Positions 58,700-64,000 of a DNA stretch of 64,000 nt are shown here, one piece after another (the first letter of the stretch is position 1; every line of letters begins with the position of its first letter). Source of the stretch: Actinernus sp. WN-2022 (Eukaryota > Cnidaria > Anthozoa > Actiniaria > Actinernidae). The notes beneath the pieces are model-generated. The model was given only the letters and a program-made list of their open reading frames with translations. It had not been told where the DNA came from and ran no database searches. Both the position numbers and the translations under genes were made by a program. The stretch is from NCBI GenBank assembly GCA_030867875.1, contig JAOWCC010001751.1, positions 20,234,026-20,298,025 of the forward strand, in the 5' to 3' direction.

Positions 58700-59218
58700 T
58701 ATCGATGAAATACCAGTTTCAATCTCTTACTAAAAAGGCTAGAAATCTTTGAAAGCCATGCAGTCATATTTTCAAAAGTGATATCTTCACGTGTGAAGAT
58801 ATCTGACTTTTTAGAAAGAAATATACACTGGTATTTCATCGTTAATTGTATATTAAAGGCAGTATTTCATGGTTTTTCTATGAAATACAGAGCGGTATTT
58901 CATGGCTAGATCAGGCCAATCAAAATGCAGGAAATTTCGCGCCCTTTCTTTATAAGCCAATAAGAATTCAAGATTTTGAATACATAATTAGTCTGCAGAC
59001 GCATCCGCCACTCGCAGTCTATCGTCCGGTCAGTATTAAGTTACTTTGTTTTCCTGATAAATCTTCTCGTAAATTTGTTTTTATAGGATAATATGGCTAT
59101 TTCATGGTTTTCTATGGAATACCGGTGAAAATTTCACTCGAAAGGCTCGTCGTAACCAATAAATTTCTCGTGAAATATTCGCCGGTATTCCATAGAAAAC
59201 CATGACATAACCAGTAAG
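58700..59218. repeat. Pair of gaaataccag / tggtatttcat hairpin elements
   Basis: cgatgaaataccagtttc pairs with actggtatttcatcg (58828). A second hairpin at 59095-59215 pairs tcatggttttctatggaataccgg with ccggtattccatagaaaaccatga. Confidence 0.82.
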
Positions 59219-59464
59219 TATTATTAGAAAAAGTTGTAGAAACCTATTTGTTGCTAACGAGAAACAGCTAGAATACGAACTATTAAAGTGTTTTCAAGTT
59301 TCTAATACTTTAAAAAGACAAGGAAAAACGCTTGGCTGTCACTAGCAACTTTTGTGTGAGTGGAAATGTTCCAAAGTGAGGCTTGGTGGTGATTACAAAA
59401 GCGTGACGTCATCGCATAAGGAATATTAATTAAACACGAAGTCCAGAAAAAAAGGGGAGCCCAG

Positions 59465-60010
59465 GGGTTTGTCATAAATACGGCACTGCGTCTGCGTATG
59501 TTGATTGTTCTTATCTCACACCTGTGAGTATAACGAGTACTACTAATGATAAATACGGCACTGCGTCTGCGTATGTTGCTTGTTCTTATTTCACACCTGT
59601 GAGTATAACAAGTACTACTAATAATAAATACGGCACTGCGTCTGCGTATGTTGCTTGTTCTTATCTCTCACCTGTGAGTATAACAAGTACTACTATATAA
59701 TAATAAATACAGCACTGCGTCTGCGTATGTTGCTTGTGCTTATCTCACACCTGTGAGTATAACAAGTACTACTAATAATAAATACAGCACTGCGTCTGCG
59801 TATGTTGCTTGTTCTTATCTCACACCTGTGAGTAGAACAAGTACTGCTAATGATAAATACGGCACTACGTCTGTGTCTGTTGCTGGTTCTTATCTCACAC
59901 CTGTGAGTATAACGCCTGTGAGTTTTACGCTCACAATAATCTTCATTAGGTGAGTCAAACTGGAAGAAGAAGAAGAAAAGAAGAACAAGTATTACTAATG
60001 ATAAATATGT
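59465..60010. repeat. 75-bp tandem array, same family as 34.9-35.5 kb, opposite orientation
   Basis: Six to seven copies containing gcactgcgtctgcgtatgtt and tctcacacctgtgagtataa. This is the reverse complement of the MANBA intron 7 unit. The last copy is broken by aagaagaagaagaaaagaag near 59965. Confidence 0.92.
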
Positions 60011-60044
60011 CACTACGTCTGCGTTTATTGTTTGTACCGCTAGT

Positions 60045-60240
60045 GAGCCGGCACCGCACACGAGAGCTATCAGCTTAGTCAATGGACATTTGCTAAGCTG
60101 ATAGCTCTCGTTTGCGGCGAATTTCGGCTAGTTTTTCGCCTCAATTGACCGTGAGGAAAATATCTATCGTGTTCGATATTGTTTGTCTCTTGAGGCGAGA
60201 AACTCGCCGTGTGCGCTGAAGAGAGCTATCAGCTTAGCTT
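60045..60240. repeat. gagagctatcagctta foldback pieces
   Basis: cacgagagctatcagcttag (60059) is inverted at 60092-60111. A further direct copy is at 60222 and an inverted copy at 62404-62425. Confidence 0.8.
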
Positions 60241-60334
60241 GGCGTAATCTGTTTACCAATGAAAACGCACGGCGCTCTCACGTGATTTAAAAATGGCGAC
60301 GTCCAGCGAAGTAATGAGGTACTTATCGGGCAAT

Positions 60335-60480
60335 CCCTTTATGCAGGACGACACGAATTTTTATCAAAAAATACAATTGAATACAACACAATACAATTCA
60401 ATACAAATAGAACACAATACAATACAATAGAATACAATTTGGTAGCAATTCGTGTCGTCCTACATGAAGGGACTGATGAT
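60335..60480. repeat. Hairpin with (AATACAA)n loop
   Basis: aatccctttatgcaggacgacacgaatt pairs with aattcgtgtcgtcctacatgaagggac. The loop is an impure aatacaa repeat. Confidence 0.88.
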
Positions 60481-60610
60481 GGCCACTTATCGAACCACAA
60501 GTCGCCCTCTTTATGTTTGAGCGGAGCGAGGCGCCGGCGAACGACGGAGTTGCGAGAGCGAGCGACGAAAAAAAGAGGAATAATTGGAAAGGACTTTGAG
60601 AAAGTCTAAT

Positions 60611-62336
60611 AAGGGGCTGTTTACATGATAGGAGGGTAACCCATGTACTTACTAGGCACGGCGGGTGTAAATCACAGGTCAGGTCATAGTGCACACAAAG
60701 GATTACGAGTTCGAGCCCGAGTAGGAGCTCGAACTCGTTTACATAATAATAATAATAACTTATTTAAACACGATAAATATTTAAAGCACAAGTGCTTGTG
60801 GGGTCGTGTACAACAGAAGAATGTAAAAGAACTTAATATATCAATTGGTTCTAAAATATGTGTTGCCTAAAAATCTATATTTAACAATAATATTTATATA
60901 TGAGGAATCCTGCTAAATAACTAAAGTATATATTGACTATAAATGAATCTAAATCTATGTTTAAAATTAATGAATAATAACATTACTATATACGAAATCC
61001 TACGAGTAACAGCGCAATCAATAAAATATAAAAGCATCATTACCCTTATGCAAATTTTGTACCGATACTGCATTAAAGTTAATGTAATGCAGTGCTTCAG
61101 CCTTTCTTGCCATGTTACAAAATGCCTTAACACTAGCTGAGGGGTCATAATTATCGGCCAAAGCGTTCCAGATGATTGCACCTCTATGTGAAATGGAGTG
61201 CTTCATATAATAGGTGTTGAACCTAGGAACAGTAATTCTATATTTACCTCTTAAACCTAGCTCTACTATTATTGCGTTTCGTTATTATAGTGGACATGGA
61301 TGGTGGAACCTGGTCATTATACATTTTGTAAACCAACTTAACTAAGTGCAGTTTATATGTGCCAAAGAGTGATTCCCATCCTGACTTAATACATACATCT
61401 TCCGTAGGCATATCGCGGGGAAAATTACAGATAATTCTTGCTGCTGCCCTAGTATGCAAAATTTCTAGTGTATTAAATTGATCCTTACTCGGACAGCCTC
61501 CCCATACTGGTAACGCGTACGTGATCGATGGTAGTATTACCCTAAAATATAGGTTCATTAGCATATGTCTTGGTAAAAAGCGACTTCTTTTGAGAAGGCA
61601 CAGTTTGTTAGCAAATCTTTTCCTAACATCTGAAACGTGCTTAGACCAGTCCAGCTTATTGTCTACATAAATACCCAGTAGGCGGGTACTTGTGACCCAC
61701 TTAACTCTATTAACGCCTATTGTTAATGTAATTTAATGGACCGTGGAAAACACCTCTAGACATAATCATAGCTTCGCACTTAGAGGGATGTGGCGTGAAC
61801 GAGTTATTTAAACACCACGTGTATAGCTTCTTGTTTTATTCCCTGTGAACCCTAGCTATAGGTGAGTGAGAATCCGACTCGTCCGATGGTTGGGGTTAGG
61901 TCTGTGGTTCGGGTTAGGATTTGTCTTAGAATTAACAATACTAGGCAGGTCAATTTTACATTTGGTGTATACATGCGAAAACAAATAGTAATCAAAATGG
62001 CGGACGAGCAAGCTCCGGCCTTTTACCGATTTGATGAGAGCCTTTGCCGAATAGAAATGGTGTGGAAGATTGTACAGGCTCATGGCATCCAACTCGCTTT
62101 CACTCGGCAATGAGAGTCGAAATCGTTGGCCCCTCGCGACTTCCCGCCCGACGCCGCCATGTTTTTTAATAGTGATAGGATAATCCTACCTCTCATGTAG
62201 GTACCACGTACCACGCGAGACAACTGACCCTTCACATGTAAACAGAACGCAGAATTAGGTTGACCCTACTACTTATCGTGTCAGCTGTCATGTAAGTACA
62301 AGGGTTACCCTCCTATCATGGAAACAGCCCCTAAAG
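60611..62336. repeat. Inverted-end element interrupted by a LINE
   Basis: aggggctgtttacatgataggagggtaaccc (60614) and inverted gggttaccctcctatcatggaaacagcccct (62304-62334). The LINE of 60748-61840 lies inside, so the element is older than the LINE insertion. Confidence 0.85.
60748..61840 (-). mobile_element. CR1/L2-like LINE, 5' truncated, second copy
   Basis: Minus strand: FTPHPSKCEAMIMSRGVFHG near 61800-61740, LMNLYFRVILPSITYALPVW (61564 on), then MKHSISHRGAIIWNALADNY to a stop at 61018. This is the same protein order as the copy at 28838-30590, with frameshifts near 61720 and 61250. The 3' end gtgtttaaataagttattattatt matches that copy. Catalytic RT motifs are missing. Confidence 0.9.
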
Positions 62337-64000
62337 GGATACCTTAGTGAAGGTGAAACGGCGCTTGAGTTAACAGATTAGCAAACGACCTCTCTTGCTC
62401 ATTGGCTAAGCTGATAGCTCTCGTGTGCGGTGGGCTTTATGGCCGCGAAGGTGTGGGACCGGTATGTTTCAGGGTGACCCATCCCCACTCCACCTCCGAG
62501 TTATCAGTCGCGATCGCGGGATATAAAAGGTTGGAACTCGCATCCATAAATAGAAGACCTGTGTACAGACGTTTTTTTAGGGGTTGGAACTTGGAGCTCC
62601 GGTATTTTTAGGGGTCTTTAAAGCAAAAACCAAATGCTCCTAGAATCTTGTATTTTGGCGGTACATGGGCCCTCGCGGTTTAAATATTATGTTCGTTGTT
62701 AAACTGAACACAGCTTGCAAGTCGTGAGAAAATGTGCAATCACCAGCCTTATTCGAGGACAGATTCTTTAACGCGCAACCCTGCGCGAAACTATAATGGG
62801 CTATTACAAGAATTTTTACGGTAGTGTATTTTTGAAGTACGGTATTTTTTAGGGCCTTCACATCTCCAGTTTTTCCGACGAGCATTTAATAGCATTTTAA
62901 TGAAATATTTAGTCTTTTGTGTTCTTAAAATATGCCTGTATGTCTGTGCCAATTTTCTGCGAATTTCAGCAAAGTTTTACATCGCTTCCTCTCTATGTAA
63001 AAGAGATATATAGATATATAGATACATAGGTATATAGGTATACAGGTATATAGATATATAGATATAGATACAAATGTAGTAGAGGAAGAAGAGATCAGAA
63101 AAGGAAAAAAGAAGAAACATTAGGGGGCCCAAACAGTCCCTTGATGCACTCCAGACAGTACTTTTACGGCAGCCACCGATTGAGACTTTCAGGCAGGGGC
63201 TCCGTCAAATGCTAGAGATCTAGTTCATGCATCACACTAAGTTATTTGGTGTCGTACATTTGGCTTCACTAAATGACATCTGTTATAACTATGATAAGTA
63301 TGCTGTTCCAACACCAAAGCTAGGTCCTCCGGGGGACGTAAGCCTTGGCCCCCGTTCCTTCCCACTTTCTTTACTTGGTGCATTGTGATTGGTTAATAAT
63401 CCCGTATTCTTTTATCTGATTGGTCCGTTTTACCCGCCGGGGGCTACAAACTTGACCTTGGGCTTGGGAACGAGTGTGCAGTCCTTCGATTACCGAATCA
63501 CTACTACAAAAGCTGTTCTATATTCTGGCCGGTTTTCTTTGCCAGGTTCCAGCGAAATTCAAGCCAGGAACTTGACCAAAGGTGAGTAAGACAGGATCAC
63601 GAAGTTCTTTTGAATTGATTTTTAGATTAGTATTGTTTCCGAGACATGATATGGGCGCCAAACTGGAACACGGAAATAAAGGAATGGATATGTTTTCTCC
63701 GGTATTTTGAACGCTGTACATTATGCCCAGGACGCTAATGGCACAATTTATTTCTTAGAACATGATATCTGTGGAGCTATACGACATTTAGAACTTTTAG
63801 ATATATGACAGAGAAAGTTTTTAAGACCTGTTTATATAGTGTGTAAAATCATTTCGGACGTACATGTTGGCACGAGTCACGAGGGGTTTAACATTCTATA
63901 AAATTGATGACAAGAAGTTGCAACGACCATCAGCGATTTCTCGCGAACCAAACTAAAAGATAAAATAGTTATGACTTCGAATATTTGGTTTGCCAAGTAA
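62337..64000. other. Right flank, no supported gene
   Basis: Contains a (TATAGA)n microsatellite at 63003-63075. A plus-strand open frame (63389-63589) ends at a plausible donor (aaag/gtgagt at 63581), so it could be the first exon of a gene to the right, but it shows no recognisable protein. Confidence 0.4.

Overview
This is a gene-poor, repeat-rich, intron-rich animal nuclear sequence. I infer a cnidarian, most likely an anthozoan such as a stony coral. The basis is two clearly animal genes with many short phase-consistent exons, CR1/L2-type LINE fragments, tRNA-derived SINEs, and a very high density of foldback (MITE-like) elements. The species cannot be fixed from the sequence alone.

Two genes stand head-to-head. 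On the minus strand, from 18067 to the left window edge, is telomerase reverse transcriptase (TERT). Five exons were reconstructed (16670-18067, 5509-6467, 3329-3470, 1446-1808 and 1-149, the last cut by the window edge). They cover the TEN domain, TRBD, RT motifs T, 1, 2, A, B and C, and the start of the C-terminal extension. On the plus strand, 21397-57503 is a complete lysosomal beta-mannosidase gene (MANBA). Its 22 exons have matching splice phases and encode about 891 residues, with the signal peptide and both catalytic glutamates. The two start codons are about 3.3 kb apart, and the spacer holds only foldback elements.

The most striking object is a ~9.6 kb array (about 92 copies) of a 105-bp satellite. 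It fills almost all of TERT intron 1. Each monomer carries a perfect short hairpin, and the array has a perfectly homogenised core with more variable edges. TERT exon 2 also carries an apparent one-base deletion in the conserved LWGS region, which is either an assembly error or a damaged allele.

The introns of both genes, and the 57.6-64 kb flank, consist largely of inverted-repeat elements. Several have TTAA-type piggyBac-like ends and some are nested (53.1-54.0 kb; a LINE inside a foldback at 60.6-62.3 kb). There are minisatellites, a head-to-head SINE pair (44.2-44.8 kb), and five LINE fragments. One foldback family (34.9, 50.9 and 59.5 kb) has converted its own parts into tandem arrays. 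Past 57.6 kb I can support no host gene.
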